DNA of 64,000 bases, from positions 372,001-436,000 of the forward strand of contig NZ_JAJLPA010000001.1 in the NCBI RefSeq assembly GCF_025548555.1, read 5' to 3'. This document shows, piece by piece, positions 26,829 to 37,171 of this stretch (position 1 is its first letter; each line of letters opens with the position of its first letter). The notes below the pieces were generated by a model. It was not told the origin of the DNA. It searched no databases and worked only from the letters and a program-made list of their open reading frames with translations. Source of the stretch: Sphingomonas sp. A2-49 (GTDB lineage Bacteria > Pseudomonadota > Alphaproteobacteria > Sphingomonadales > Sphingomonadaceae). Both the position numbers and the translations under genes were made by a program.

Positions 26829-27416
26829 ATGATGGATCTTGGCCGCAAGGCTGTGGTTGCGGCGCTCGCCGCCTCCACCCTGATGGTCGCCGGCTGCGCG
26901 ACCGAGACAACCTACCGCCCCGCCACCGGGCAGGGGTTCAACCGCACCGGCTACAGCGACCGTCAGGTCGAGCCCGACCGCTTCCTGGTCAGCTTCGCGG
27001 GTAACAGCGTCACGTCGCGCGACACCGTCGAGCGCTACCTGCTGTTCCGCGCGGCGGAGCTGACGTTGCAGAGCGGCTACGACTATTTCGTCATGGCCAA
27101 CCGCGACACCGACCTGCAATCGCGGACCTATTCGACGCCGGGCCTCGGCGGCGGCTTCGGCTATGGCGGCTTCGGCGGCTATTGGGGTCCGTCGTGGCGC
27201 TATTACGGCCGCGGGTTCGGCTGGCGCAGCTGGGACCCGTGGGGCGGCGGCTTCGGCCCCTGGGGCAACGATTTCGACATCCGCACGATCGACCGGTACG
27301 AGGCGACGGCGGAGATCGTGATGCGCAAGGGACCGATCCCGCGCGACAACCTGCGGGCGTTCAACGCGCGCGCGGTCGTCGACAGCATCGGGCCGAGCGT
27401 CGTGCTGCCGAAGTAA
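26829..27416 (+). CDS. CC0125/CC1285-type lipoprotein
   Basis: A 195-residue lipoprotein (signal MMDLGRKAVVAALAAS, lipobox AGC). I recognise it as the family named after Caulobacter CC0125/CC1285. After the lipobox comes VSFAGNSVTSRDTVERYLLF with a Tyr/Phe-rich strand YDYFVMANRDTD, then a striking Gly/Trp/Tyr-rich insert at about residues 103-141 and a final strand ATAEIVMRKG. Function is unknown; outer-membrane location is inferred. GGAG 5 nt before the second ATG at 26832 means either ATG may be used. A strong terminator follows. Confidence 0.85.
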   Translation: MMDLGRKAVVAALAASTLMVAGCATETTYRPATGQGFNRTGYSDRQVEPDRFLVSFAGNSVTSRDTVERYLLFRAAELTLQSGYDYFVMANRDTDLQSRTYSTPGLGGGFGYGGFGGYWGPSWRYYGRGFGWRSWDPWGGGFGPWGNDFDIRTIDRYEATAEIVMRKGPIPRDNLRAFNARAVVDSIGPSVVLPK

Positions 27417-27432
27417 CCGTCGGTCGCAAGAC

Positions 27433-27478
27433 ACGGAAAAAGGGCCGGATCACCGCTGGGTGGTCCGGCCCTTTCCGT
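27433..27478. terminator. bidirectional terminator
   Basis: Stem arms ACGGAAAAAGGGCCGGA and TCCGGCCCTTTCCGT pair almost completely around a 14-nt loop. A- and T-rich flanks on both sides fit termination of the lipoprotein gene on the plus strand and of secA on the minus strand. Confidence 0.75.
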
Positions 27479-27545
27479 ATCCGGGCATCGCGCCGAACGC
27501 CCGCCACCCCGGACCACGTCCGCGATGACGGGACGGCCGGACCCG

Positions 27546-30287
27546 TCAGGCGGTCACGGCACCATGGCAATGCTTGTACTTGCGGCCCGACCCGCAGGGG
27601 CATGGCGCATTGCGGTTGACCCGCCCTTCCCAATGCTCCGGATTGTCGCCCAGCGGCGCGTCCGGCTGCATCATCTGGAGCGGCGGCATCTGGGTGGTGA
27701 TCCGGCCCATCGTGCCGGCGTCGATGTCGTTCGAATTGTCCTCGCCCGTGAACGGGTCGAAATGCGTCGTGATGAAGTCGGGCAGCTCGGGCAGGTCCGG
27801 CGCCGCCTGCATCTGGAACTGCGCATGCGCGATCGTCCGCGTCACGTCCTCGCGGATCGAATCGAGCATCCGCTGGAACAGGCTGAACGCCTCCTGCTTG
27901 TATTCGTTGATCGGCGTCTTCTGCGCATAGGCGCGCAGGTGGACGACCTGACGCAGCGCGTCGAGCGTCGCCAGATGCTCCTTCCAGTGATGGTCGAGGT
28001 TCTGGAGCAGGATCGACTTCTCGACCTGCGTCCAGGTTTCCGGCTCCAGCTCGGCCGCCTTCGCAGCGATCGCCGCATCCGCCGCCTCGCGGACGCGCTC
28101 CTCGACGATCTCGGGATCGATCGCCTCTTCCTTCAGCCAGTCGTCGACCGGCACGTCGAGGTTGAGCACCTCGGCGAGCCCCGTCTTCATGCCGGCGAGA
28201 TCCCATTGCTCGGGATAGGAATTGGGCGGGCAGGCGCCGCCGACGATGACGTTGACCGTCTCGGCGCGCATGTCGGTGACGACGTCGCCGACCGCATCGG
28301 CGTCCATGATATCGGCGCGCTGCTCATAGATGACCTTGCGCTGGTCGTTCATCACGTCGTCATATTCGACGACCTGCTTGCGGATGTCGTAGTTGCGCGC
28401 CTCGACCTTCTTCTGCGCGGTCTCGATCGCCTTGGACAGCCACTTGCTGCCGATCGCCTCGCCGTCGTCGATGTTGTTGCGCATCATCTTGGCGAACAAC
28501 GTGTCCGGTCCGAAGATGCGCAGCAGGTCGTCGTCGAGGCTGAGGTAGAAGCGCGACAGGCCGGGATCGCCCTGACGACCCGAACGCCCGCGCAGCTGGT
28601 TGTCGATCCGCCGGCTTTCGTGCCGCTCGGTGCCGAGCACGAACAGGCCGCCCGCGGCGAGCACCTCCTGCTTCTCCGCCTCGATCTCGTCGCGGATCCC
28701 GGCGGCGATCGCCTCATATTCGGGCGTTCCCTCGACCAGGTCGGGATGCTCGTCGAGCATGCGGAATTCGAGGTTGCCGCCCAGTTTGATGTCGGTGCCG
28801 CGGCCGGCCATGTTGGTGGCGATCGTCACCGCGGACTTGCGGCCGGCCTGTGCGACGATATGCGCCTCCATCTCGTGGTAGCGCGCGTTCAGCACCTTGT
28901 GGTCGACGTTTTCCTGTTGGAGGAACTCGCTGAGCAGCTCGGACTTCTCGATCGACACGGTGCCGACCAGCACCGGCTGGCCGAGCAGCGCATGCTCGCG
29001 GATCTTCTTCGCGATCGCGCGGAACTTGTCGTTGGTGTCCTTGTAGAATTCGTCCTCCTCGTCGACGCGGCGGACGCCGACGTTGGTCGGAATGGTGACG
29101 ACGTTCATCTTGTAGATGTCGTAGAATTCCGCCGCCTCGGTCGCCGCGGTGCCGGTCATGCCCGACAGCTTGGGGTACATGCGGAAATAGTTCTGGAACG
29201 TGATCGAGGCCATCGTCTGGTTCTCGGGCTCGATCGTCACGCCCTCCTTCGCCTCGACCGCCTGGTGCAGGCCGTCCGACCAGCGGCGGCCGTCCATCAT
29301 GCGGCCGGTGAATTCGTCGATGATGATGACCTTGCCGTCCTTGACGATATAGTCGGTGTCGGCCTTGAACATCATGTTGGCGCGCAGCGCCTGGTTCAGG
29401 TGGTGGACCACCTGCGTATTCTCGAAATCGTACAGGTTCGCGCCCTGCAACAGCCCGGCCGATTCGAGCAGGCGCTCGGCGCGCTCGGTGCCGTCCTCGG
29501 TCAGGATGATCGACTTCTGCTTCTCGTCCTTCTCGTAATCCTCGGGCGCCAGCTGCTTCACGATCGCATCGACGCTCATGTACAGCTCCGACTTGTCGTC
29601 GGTCGGGCCGGAGATGATGAGCGGGGTGCGCGCCTCGTCGATCAGCACCGAATCGACCTCGTCGACGATCGCCATGCTGAAGGCGCGCTGCACCATCGAC
29701 GTGCGCTCGTACTTCATGTTGTCGCGCAGATAGTCGAAGCCGAACTCGTTGTTCGTGCCATAGGTGATGTCGCTGTTGTACGCGTCGCGGCGCTGCTGGT
29801 CGGTCAGGTTGGGGATGATCGTTCCGACGGTCAGGCCCAGGAAGCGATAGACCTGTCCCATCCATTCCGCGTCGCGCGCGGCGAGATAGTCGTTGACCGT
29901 GATGACGTGCACGCCGTCGCCCGGCAGCGCGTTGAGATAGGTGGCGAGCGTCGCCACCAGCGTCTTGCCCTCGCCGGTCCGCATCTCGGCGATCTCGCCG
30001 CGGTGAAGGACGATGCCGCCGATCATCTGCACGTCGAAATGGCGCATGCCGAGGACGCGGACCGCCGCCTCGCGCACGGTGGCGAAGGCTTCGGGCAGCA
30101 GCTCGTCGAGCTTGGCGCCGTTCGCGAGGCTTTCGCGGAACTTCACCGTCTGCGCGGCGAGCTGTTCGTCGGACAGCGCCTGGAGCGTCGGTTCGAAGCC
30201 CGCGATCTTTTGGACGAGCGGGTTGAGCGACTTGACGTATCGGTCGTTGGACGAACCGAACAGCGATTTGGCGATGCCGCCGAACAT
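27546..30287 (-). CDS. secA: preprotein translocase ATPase SecA
   Basis: A 913-residue motor that drives proteins through SecYEG. Walker A is MRTGEGKT at residues 102-109; [15 protein letters not shown] is the DEAD-like and following motif; the long HWD/scaffold regions follow. The C-terminus carries the zinc/SecB-binding finger [13 protein letters not shown]. The start [19 protein letters not shown] was preferred over a 12-residue longer form because AGGAAA sits 7 nt upstream. Length is normal. Upstream are a small exported protein and a TonB-like gene on the same strand. Confidence 0.98.
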   Translation of the reverse strand: MFGGIAKSLFGSSNDRYVKSLNPLVQKIAGFEPTLQALSDEQLAAQTVKFRESLANGAKLDELLPEAFATVREAAVRVLGMRHFDVQMIGGIVLHRGEIAEMRTGEGKTLVATLATYLNALPGDGVHVITVNDYLAARDAEWMGQVYRFLGLTVGTIIPNLTDQQRRDAYNSDITYGTNNEFGFDYLRDNMKYERTSMVQRAFSMAIVDEVDSVLIDEARTPLIISGPTDDKSELYMSVDAIVKQLAPEDYEKDEKQKSIILTEDGTERAERLLESAGLLQGANLYDFENTQVVHHLNQALRANMMFKADTDYIVKDGKVIIIDEFTGRMMDGRRWSDGLHQAVEAKEGVTIEPENQTMASITFQNYFRMYPKLSGMTGTAATEAAEFYDIYKMNVVTIPTNVGVRRVDEEDEFYKDTNDKFRAIAKKIREHALLGQPVLVGTVSIEKSELLSEFLQQENVDHKVLNARYHEMEAHIVAQAGRKSAVTIATNMAGRGTDIKLGGNLEFRMLDEHPDLVEGTPEYEAIAAGIRDEIEAEKQEVLAAGGLFVLGTERHESRRIDNQLRGRSGRQGDPGLSRFYLSLDDDLLRIFGPDTLFAKMMRNNIDDGEAIGSKWLSKAIETAQKKVEARNYDIRKQVVEYDDVMNDQRKVIYEQRADIMDADAVGDVVTDMRAETVNVIVGGACPPNSYPEQWDLAGMKTGLAEVLNLDVPVDDWLKEEAIDPEIVEERVREAADAAIAAKAAELEPETWTQVEKSILLQNLDHHWKEHLATLDALRQVVHLRAYAQKTPINEYKQEAFSLFQRMLDSIREDVTRTIAHAQFQMQAAPDLPELPDFITTHFDPFTGEDNSNDIDAGTMGRITTQMPPLQMMQPDAPLGDNPEHWEGRVNRNAPCPCGSGRKYKHCHGAVTA

Positions 30288-30387
30288 AGGCAATTTCCTG
30301 AATATGGCGACGCGCGCGGACACGGGCGCGCAGCGTCTGTTGGTCTTGAAAACGGGATCGGCCGCGGCCGGTTAAGGAATCGTGGCG

Positions 30388-30657
30388 CTATTCGCGCCGG
30401 CGGCTCGCATAGAGCGGCTGCCCGGCCGCCGTCGCCGGCACGGCCGCGGGCGCGAACCGCCGCGCGACGGCGGCGAGCGTCCAGCGCCGTGGCTGCGGGC
30501 GGCTGGCGACCCGCGCGGCGCGCGCCTCGGCCTGCACCGCCGATGCCGCGCTGGCCACCGCATGCGCCGCGGTCGGCGCACGCATCGCGGACGCACCGCC
30601 GGTCAGGGCGGAGAGCAACGCGGACAGGAGCAGCAGCAGATTCACGCGACAGGCCAT
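30388..30657 (-). CDS. small exported hypothetical protein
   Basis: An 89-residue ORF with a clear signal-like start (MACRVNLLLLLSALLSALTG) and an Ala/Arg-rich mature part. No family recognised. It is situated between the TonB-like gene and secA on the same strand. The high Ala/Arg content warns that overlapping ORFs of similar length exist on other frames, so this call rests mainly on the signal peptide and context. Confidence 0.5.
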   Translation of the reverse strand: MACRVNLLLLLSALLSALTGGASAMRAPTAAHAVASAASAVQAEARAARVASRPQPRRWTLAAVARRFAPAAVPATAAGQPLYASRRRE

Positions 30658-30717
30658 AAGCGGCCACCGCGCCGCCGTCCACCGTAAGTCGCGCGGCGGT
30701 CCGCCCCGCGCGCGCGG

Positions 30718-31248
30718 TCAGTCGGGTATCCGCCACACCACCCGACGGGTGAAGACGCGCGGTTCGCTTGCCGCCGGAACCGCGGCATAGCGCCCGCGCC
30801 GCAGGATGGCGGCGCAGGCGGCGCGATCCAGGCTGGCGTGGCCGCTGCTGCGCAACGTCTTGCAATCGCCGATCCGCCCATCCGGATCGGCGACCCAGGT
30901 GATCGTCACCGTCCCCTCGTCGTTGGCGCGCAGCGCGTCCGGCGGATAGTCGTCCGCGGTGATCCAGCTGGCGGGATCGCTCGGCACCCGCGGCGCCGCC
31001 GCGACCGCCCGCCGTCCCGCCGCCTGCCCGGCCGCATCGCGCCGGGCGACCTCGCGACGTGCCGAACCGATCCCCCGGTCGATCGCCACGGCGGCCAGCA
31101 CGATACCGGCGACGAGGACGAACGCGAGCGCGACGAGCACGACGATCATCAGCCGGCGGCCATCCCCGACGAATCGGGGATCGCGCGCGGCGGGCCGCGA
31201 ATCCGCCTTCAGGACGGTGGGGCGTGCGGTCTGGCCTTCGTCGATCAT
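30718..31248 (-). CDS. TonB-like C-terminal domain protein
   Basis: A 176-residue inner-membrane protein with one transmembrane helix (LMIVVLVALAFVLVAGIVLA) at about residues 33-55 and a periplasmic C-terminal TonB domain at about 100-170. The domain pattern is YPPDALRANDEGTVTITWV followed by GRIGDCKTLRSSGHASLDRA. The proline-rich spacer of classic TonB is short. It may feed energy to a receptor or act as an adaptor; no ExbBD genes are in the window. It is divergent from argJ, with 40 bp between the starts. Confidence 0.85.
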   Translation of the reverse strand: MIDEGQTARPTVLKADSRPAARDPRFVGDGRRLMIVVLVALAFVLVAGIVLAAVAIDRGIGSARREVARRDAAGQAAGRRAVAAAPRVPSDPASWITADDYPPDALRANDEGTVTITWVADPDGRIGDCKTLRSSGHASLDRAACAAILRRGRYAAVPAASEPRVFTRRVVWRIPD

Positions 31249-31288
31249 GTGTCTTTGCCCTGTCGTGCAAGCAGCCTATGGCAGCGCC

Positions 31289-32515
31289 ATGTCCTCGTCC
31301 ATCTCTCCGCTGGCCACGCCCTTCCCCGCCCTGCCCGCGATCGCCGGCGTCGTGCCGCACGTCGCGCGCGCGCGCTACAAGACGTGGGACCGCTGCGACC
31401 TCACCTTCGTGACGCTGGCGGAGGGCACTACCGTCGCCGGCGTGCTGACGCAGAGCCGCTGCCCGTCGCCGGAAGTCGAATGGTGCCGTGCCGCCCTGAC
31501 TTTGGGGGTTGCGCGCGCGCTGGTGGTCAATGCCGGCAATTCCAACGCCTTCACCGGCCATCGCGGCCGCAGCGCGGTCGAGGCGATCGCCGCCCGTACC
31601 GCGCAGCACCTCGGCTGCCAGCCGTCGGACGTGTTCGTCGCGTCGACCGGCGTGATCGGCGTGCCGTTGCCCATCGACCGGGCAGAGGCCGGGCTGGACG
31701 CCGCCTTCGCCGCCGCCCCCTGCGACTGGCGCGCGGCGGCGGACACCATCGGCACGACCGACACCTATCCCAAGGGCGCCACGACCAGCGCGATCGTCGA
31801 CGGCCGTACGGTGACGCTCGTCGGCATCATCAAGGGGTCCGGCATGATCGCGCCCGACATGGCGACGATGCTCGGGTTCGTCTTCACCGACGCCGCGGTG
31901 GACGCCGGCTTTTTGCAGGCCGCGCTCAATGCAGCCAACCGCAACACCTTCTCGTGCATCACCGTCGACGGCGACACCTCGACCAGCGACTCCGTCCTCG
32001 CCTTCGCCACGGGTGCCGCGGGCAACGCGCCGCTGGCGGATGCGGACAGCGACGGCGCCGATGCCTTTGCCGCGGCGCTCGCCGATCTGTGCGTGCAGCT
32101 CGCCCGGCTGGTGGTGCGCGACGGCGAGGGCGCGACGAAGCTGATCGAGGTTTCGGTGAGCGGTGCCGAAAGCGACCGCAGCGCGCATCGCATCGCCATG
32201 TCGATCGCCAATTCGCCCTTGGTCAAGACCGCGATCGCCGGCGAGGACGCCAATTGGGGCCGCGTCGTCATGGCCGTCGGCAAGGCCGGCGAACCCGCCG
32301 AGCGGGACCTCCTGTCGATCCGCTTCGGCGAGACGCAGGTCGCACGCGAGGGGCTCGCGGTGGAAGACTATGACGAGGCGCCGGTGGCCGCGCACCTCAA
32401 GGGGCAGGAGGTCGAGATCGGCGTCGACCTGGGCCTGGGCGACGGGCGCGCGACGGTGTGGACCTGCGACCTGACGCATGGCTACATCTCGATCAACGCC
32501 GACTATCGGAGCTGA
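31289..32515 (+). CDS. argJ: bifunctional ornithine acetyltransferase / N-acetylglutamate synthase
   Basis: A 408-residue enzyme of the arginine pathway that moves the acetyl group from N-acetylornithine to glutamate and often also makes N-acetylglutamate. It is made as a proenzyme that cleaves itself before a threonine: here T193 in KGSGMIAPDMATMLGF, which then acts as nucleophile. Downstream, VDGDTSTSDSVLAF and ANWGRVVMAVGKAG are family blocks. Whether the N-acetylglutamate synthase side is active cannot be told from sequence. It ends 1 bp before the phosphatase-like gene, so the two are co-transcribed. Confidence 0.96.
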   Translation: MSSSISPLATPFPALPAIAGVVPHVARARYKTWDRCDLTFVTLAEGTTVAGVLTQSRCPSPEVEWCRAALTLGVARALVVNAGNSNAFTGHRGRSAVEAIAARTAQHLGCQPSDVFVASTGVIGVPLPIDRAEAGLDAAFAAAPCDWRAAADTIGTTDTYPKGATTSAIVDGRTVTLVGIIKGSGMIAPDMATMLGFVFTDAAVDAGFLQAALNAANRNTFSCITVDGDTSTSDSVLAFATGAAGNAPLADADSDGADAFAAALADLCVQLARLVVRDGEGATKLIEVSVSGAESDRSAHRIAMSIANSPLVKTAIAGEDANWGRVVMAVGKAGEPAERDLLSIRFGETQVAREGLAVEDYDEAPVAAHLKGQEVEIGVDLGLGDGRATVWTCDLTHGYISINADYRS

Positions 32516-32516
32516 C

Positions 32517-33314
32517 ATGCATCACCCGCACCATGACGCCGTCGTCGCGCTGATGCGGCGCGTCGGCGCGGACATCGTGATGCCGCGCTTCCGCAACCTC
32601 GCCGCCGACCAGATCGAGGAAAAGGCGGCGGACGACATGGTGACGATCGCGGACCGGGAAAGCGAGGACGCGCTGACCGCGGGCCTCGCCCCGCTCGATG
32701 CCGGTATCCGCGTCGTCGGCGAGGAAGCGGTGGCGGCCGACGCATCGCTGGTCGACGGGATCGGGCAGGGCCGCGTGTGGCTGATCGACCCGATCGACGG
32801 CACCAACAATTACGCAAGCGGCATCACGCCGTTCGGGATCATGATCGCGCTGGTCGAGGATGGCGAGACGCAGGCCGGGTGGATCCTTGATCCCGTCGAC
32901 GGCCGGCTGTGCCACGCCGTTCGCGGCGAGGGCACGTTCATCGACGGCGTTCGCGTCCACGTCCGGCCCGGCGAGGGCCCGCGCCCGTCCGCCGTCATCG
33001 CCACCTATCACCTGTCGGATGACGAGAAAGCGGCGATCGTCCGTCGCGCCGAAACCACATTCACCGTCGCGCCGATGCCGCGCTGCGCGGCCGAACAATA
33101 TCCGCGGCTGGTCCTGGGGACCAATCAGGTCGCGCTGTTCCAGAAGACCCTGCCCTGGGATCACGCTGCGGGCTCGCTGCTGCTGCGCGAGGCCGGCGGT
33201 GTCGTCAGACGCCCGGATGGCGCGGACTATCGCGTCGGCGACCAGCGCACGGGCATGATCGCGGCCGGATCCGATGCGCTGTGGGAACAGGCGGCCGGCA
33301 CTCTCTTTCGATGA
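32517..33314 (+). CDS. inositol monophosphatase family protein
   Basis: A 265-residue Mg-dependent sugar/inositol phosphatase. Metal-binding motifs are VVGEEAV, WLIDPIDGTNNY and the late WDHAAGSLLLREAGG. The family includes inositol-1-phosphatase, histidinol-phosphatase (HisN type) and CysQ; the sequence alone does not choose. Pairing with argJ, only 1 bp upstream, and the arginine context do not decide it either; a HisN-like role is one reasonable guess. It is convergent with trxA. Confidence 0.9.
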   Translation: MHHPHHDAVVALMRRVGADIVMPRFRNLAADQIEEKAADDMVTIADRESEDALTAGLAPLDAGIRVVGEEAVAADASLVDGIGQGRVWLIDPIDGTNNYASGITPFGIMIALVEDGETQAGWILDPVDGRLCHAVRGEGTFIDGVRVHVRPGEGPRPSAVIATYHLSDDEKAAIVRRAETTFTVAPMPRCAAEQYPRLVLGTNQVALFQKTLPWDHAAGSLLLREAGGVVRRPDGADYRVGDQRTGMIAAGSDALWEQAAGTLFR

Positions 33315-33322
33315 CACGACGG

Positions 33323-33354
33323 GACGTCACCGCGGCACGGGCCGCGATGACGTC
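33323..33354. terminator. inverted repeat between convergent genes
   Basis: Arms GACGTCACCGCGG / CCGCGATGACGTC pair at 12 of 13 positions around a short loop, just after the phosphatase-like gene and 9 bp from the trxA stop. There is no T-tract, so terminator activity is likely but not proven. Confidence 0.5.
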
Positions 33355-33363
33355 TCCCCGGCG

Positions 33364-33687
33364 TCAGGCGAGTTCGCCTTCCAGCCATGCCTTCAGCCGG
33401 CCCTTGGGCTCCGCACCGACCTTGGTCGCTGCCGGAACGCCGCCCTTGAACAGGATCATCGTCGGAATGCCGCGAACGCCGTAGCGGCCGGGCGCATCGG
33501 GATTGTCGTCGATGTTGAGCTTGGTGATCGTCACCTGCTCGCCCAGCTCCTCGGACAGTTCCTCGAGGCTGGGCCCGATCATCTTGCACGGGCCGCACCA
33601 TTCCGCCCAGAAATCGACCAGCACCGGACCGTCCGCCTTCAGCACGTCGGTATCGAAGCTCGCGTCGGTGATCGCCTTGGTAGCCAT
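33364..33687 (-). CDS. trxA: thioredoxin
   Basis: A 107-residue classical thioredoxin that reduces protein disulfides. The active site WCGPC has Cys31 and Cys34 ([17 protein letters not shown]). The cis-proline is in [12 protein letters not shown]. The start [11 protein letters not shown] was chosen over an 8-residue longer form because AAGGAGAT sits 7 nt upstream. It follows addA by 61 bp on the same strand, at the end of the divL-to-addA run. Confidence 0.97.
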   Translation of the reverse strand: MATKAITDASFDTDVLKADGPVLVDFWAEWCGPCKMIGPSLEELSEELGEQVTITKLNIDDNPDAPGRYGVRGIPTMILFKGGVPAATKVGAEPKGRLKAWLEGELA

Positions 33688-33748
33688 GATGATATCTCCT
33701 TTGCAGCCCATCTAGGATGGCGCGGACCCCGGCTCAACCGCCGGGCGG

Positions 33749-36700
33749 CTAGCTTTGCTCCCTCGCCCGAAAGCGCGGCTTGTGCCGGTCGAGCATGTCG
33801 CGGTCGAGAACGAACAGCCGCGGCCCCGCGGTATAGAGCAGCGCCGCCTCCACCTGACGGTCGGGGAAGATCGTGGCGAGCGCTGCCGCATAGGCCGCCA
33901 TCTGATCGAGGTGGTAGGACGGCACCTCGTCGATCGACGCGGGCGCCCGGCGGCCGGTCTTGAAATCGACGACGCGAATGCGGTCGGCCGCGATCAGCAG
34001 CCGGTCGACGGTGCCCGATACGACCAGTCCATTGGCGAGCGTCGCGGCGATCGGCGCCTCCGCCAGACCCTGCGCGCCGAACAGGTCGGCGAGGCCGGGA
34101 TCGTCGAGGATGGCGAGCACGCTGGCGACGATCTCGTCGCGCGCCGAAGCCTCGGCGACACCGCCCGCGGTAGCGAGCCAGCGCCCGGCGCGCGCCGACC
34201 GCTCGGCCGGCGGAACCGGCGGCAACCGTTCGAACAGCGCGTGGATCAGGCGACCGCGCTCGGCCGCCGCCCGCAGCGCGGGGCCGGGGGGCGGATCGCT
34301 CACCGTATCCTCGCCGAGCGCGGACGGGGCGAGCGGACGCGACGGCCGGCTCTCGACCGGCGCGGCGCGCCGCGCCCAGTCGGGCAACAGCACAGGTTCC
34401 GGCGCGTCGATCCGGTCGGCGGCGCGCGCCCGCACCGGAGGCTGGACGACGCGACCGGCGAAGCGCCGGACGCCCTCCGCCCCGACGCCGAGCGTATCGA
34501 GAGCCCGGGCCGCGGCGGCATACCAGCTCGCCACCGGCGGTACGCCCCGCGCCCGCGGGCCGAGTGCGCCGCCGATCACCAGCCGTTCCTCCGCGCGCGT
34601 CGCCGCGACGTAGAACAGTCGCCAATGTTCCTCCAGCTCGCGCCGCTCGATCGCCCCGATCGCTGCGTCGAGCGGCCCGCCGCGCTCTGCGGCGCGGGGC
34701 CGGAAGATCGGGATCGGCTGCGCGGCGGTTTCCGGCGCCCATCGTACCAGCGACCGCGGCGCCGCGGTCGGATCGACCGTAGCGTCCGCCAGGATCACCA
34801 GCGGCGCCTGCAAGCCCTTGGCGCCGTGTGCGGTCATCACCCGCACCGCGTCGAGCGGCGCGGAGGGGTCGCGCACGATCTCGACGTCGCCGCGATCGAA
34901 CCAGTCGAGGAATCGTTGCAGCGACGGCGTCGCGCTCGTCTCGAACGCGAGCGCGGCGTTGAGCAGTTCCTCGATCGGATCGCGCGCTTCCGCACCCAGC
35001 CGGCGCAGCAGCCGGCGGCGCCCGTCCATCGGTCCCGACAGGATTTCCTCGAGGAACTGATAGGGCGTGGCGATGTCCGCGCGCAGCAGGATCGTGCGCA
35101 GCGGCGCGAGCCGTTCGTCGGGCTGCGTCCGCGTCAGGTGCCGCCACAGGCTGCCATGCTCGCGCGGCGCCGCCTCCATCAGCGCGTCCTGCGTCCAGCC
35201 GATGAGCGGCGACACGAGCAGCGCCGCCAGCGACAAATCGTCCTCCGGCTGCAACGCGAAACGTATTGCGGCGAGCAGGTCCTGCACCGCCAGCGGCGCG
35301 TTGAGCCGCAACCGGTCGACCCCCGCCACCGGCACGCCCTCGGCATAGAGCCGCGCGACGATCAGCGAGGCGAGGTCGCCGCGCCGCTTGACCAGGATCA
35401 TCACGTCCTCGGGACGCAGTGGCCGGCCCTTGCTCTCCAGCATCAGCCCGCCGTCGATCCAGTCGCGGACCGCGCGTGCGATCCGCACCGCCTGTTCACG
35501 GACCGCATCGTCGATCCAGCCTTCTTCGTCATCCTCGCCGCCGCCGGCGACGACCGGCGGCCACAATTCGACCGTGCCCGGGCCGGGCACCTCGCTGGCG
35601 TGATCCTGCACGTCGCCGATCGCGCCCAGGCCGGGGTCGCCCGCCGCCGCGACCGCCGCATCGACGAATTCGAGGATCGGGCGCGTCGAACGGAAGCTGT
35701 GCGTCAGCGACAGGCGCTGGAACGGCAGGCCGCGTTCGGGTTCGGGCCAGTCCTCGTCCCCCTCGACCGCCGCCGCCGCCTGCGCGAAATGCCCCTCCGC
35801 CCAGCGGAAGTTGATCGGGTCGGTGCCCTGGAAGCCGAAGATCGCCTGCTTGTAGTCACCGACCGTGAACAGCGTGCGCGTCGACGGCGCATGCACGCCG
35901 CGACCGACGAAGAATTCGCCCGCCAGCGCAGTGACGATCCGCCACTGGTTGAGGTTGGTGTCCTGCGCCTCGTCGATCAGCACATGCTCGGTCGCCGAAT
36001 CGAGCTTGTAGCGGACCCATTCGCCGATGCCCGGCTGTTCGAGCAGGCGCACGGTCATCGCGATCAGGTCGTCGAAATCGACCGCGCCCTGGCGCCGCTT
36101 CGCCGCGGCATAGGCGCGGGCATAGTCGCGTCCCACCTCCAGCGCATCGGCGAGCAGGTCGGCATAGGCGGCGCGGCTGGTCAGCGACAGGAGGTCGAGG
36201 CAATGCGCGCCGAGCGCGCCGGCCAGCTCCGCATAGTCGGGCTCGGCGTCGACCAGCTTCTTCGCCGCCTTGCGCGGTTCGTTCTTGCCGGTCAGCACCA
36301 CCCCGGCGAGCTCGCGCAGCCCCAGTGCGCGCTCGGCCGGCGCCGAGGCCAGCCAGCGGCCGAGCGTCTCGGCATGGCCGATCCCGGTCGCGGTCGCCCA
36401 GGCACGGTTCGCCGCCGCCAGCCGTTCGACCAGCTGCCCGTCGATACAGTCGCACCCGGACGCCAGCGCCGGGCCGATGTCGCCCTGCGGCAGATCGAGC
36501 GCGCGGCGCAGCCACGGCCCGATTCCCGACGGCAACGCCTCCAGTGCGCCCAGCGACCGCGCACAGGCGAGCAGGAACCCTTCCGCCCCGCCCTCGCCCA
36601 TCCGCAGCGACAAGGCGCCGATCGTCTCGATCGGCCGCTCGCGGCCGTCGCGCTCGGCATCGGTGAGCAGCATCGCGAGCGTCTCGCGCGCCAGCACCGC

Positions 36701-37171
36701 CTCCTCGCGCGCCTCCAGCGGACGGAAGCCGGGGGTCAGCCCGGCCTCGACCGGGAAGGCGGCAAGCAGGCTCTGGCAGAAGCCGTGGATCGTCTGGATG
36801 CGCAGGCCGCCGCCTGGCGCGTCGAGCACGCCCGCGAACAGCGTCCGCGCGCGTGCCTGCATGTCGGGCGTGGCGCGTTCCCCCAGCGCCTCCAGATCGG
36901 CGGCGAGCTGCGGCCCCGGCATCCGCACCCAGGCGGCAAGGCGGTTGCCGATCCGCTGCGCCATCTCCGCCGCGCCGGCCTTGGTGAAGGTCAGGCACAG
37001 GATCGCGGCGGGGTCGACCCCGCGCAGCAGCAGGCGGAACACGCGCGCCGCCAGCACCTGCGTCTTGCCGGTACCGGCGGAGGCGGACAGCCAGACGTGC
37101 GCCTGCGGGTCGCTGGCGGCCGCCTGCGCGCCCTTCAGCCGCGGCAGCGTCGCAAGATCAGTCCCGGCCAT
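33749..37171 (-). CDS. addA: helicase-nuclease subunit AddA
   Basis: An 1140-residue UvrD-type helicase with a RecB-type nuclease, which with AddB processes double-strand ends for RecA. Walker A is SASAGTGKT near residues 30-37; LTFTKAGAAEMAQR is motif Ia. Motif II is in VLIDEAQDTN and motif VI is LFYVAATRAEERL. The C-terminal nuclease carries VVDFKTG and QMAAYAAAL. The start overlaps the addB end by 14 nt, so the two are made together. Takes the place of RecBCD, which I do not see here. Confidence 0.96.
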   Translation of the reverse strand: MAGTDLATLPRLKGAQAAASDPQAHVWLSASAGTGKTQVLAARVFRLLLRGVDPAAILCLTFTKAGAAEMAQRIGNRLAAWVRMPGPQLAADLEALGERATPDMQARARTLFAGVLDAPGGGLRIQTIHGFCQSLLAAFPVEAGLTPGFRPLEAREEAVLARETLAMLLTDAERDGRERPIETIGALSLRMGEGGAEGFLLACARSLGALEALPSGIGPWLRRALDLPQGDIGPALASGCDCIDGQLVERLAAANRAWATATGIGHAETLGRWLASAPAERALGLRELAGVVLTGKNEPRKAAKKLVDAEPDYAELAGALGAHCLDLLSLTSRAAYADLLADALEVGRDYARAYAAAKRRQGAVDFDDLIAMTVRLLEQPGIGEWVRYKLDSATEHVLIDEAQDTNLNQWRIVTALAGEFFVGRGVHAPSTRTLFTVGDYKQAIFGFQGTDPINFRWAEGHFAQAAAAVEGDEDWPEPERGLPFQRLSLTHSFRSTRPILEFVDAAVAAAGDPGLGAIGDVQDHASEVPGPGTVELWPPVVAGGGEDDEEGWIDDAVREQAVRIARAVRDWIDGGLMLESKGRPLRPEDVMILVKRRGDLASLIVARLYAEGVPVAGVDRLRLNAPLAVQDLLAAIRFALQPEDDLSLAALLVSPLIGWTQDALMEAAPREHGSLWRHLTRTQPDERLAPLRTILLRADIATPYQFLEEILSGPMDGRRRLLRRLGAEARDPIEELLNAALAFETSATPSLQRFLDWFDRGDVEIVRDPSAPLDAVRVMTAHGAKGLQAPLVILADATVDPTAAPRSLVRWAPETAAQPIPIFRPRAAERGGPLDAAIGAIERRELEEHWRLFYVAATRAEERLVIGGALGPRARGVPPVASWYAAAARALDTLGVGAEGVRRFAGRVVQPPVRARAADRIDAPEPVLLPDWARRAAPVESRPSRPLAPSALGEDTVSDPPPGPALRAAAERGRLIHALFERLPPVPPAERSARAGRWLATAGGVAEASARDEIVASVLAILDDPGLADLFGAQGLAEAPIAATLANGLVVSGTVDRLLIAADRIRVVDFKTGRRAPASIDEVPSYHLDQMAAYAAALATIFPDRQVEAALLYTAGPRLFVLDRDMLDRHKPRFRAREQS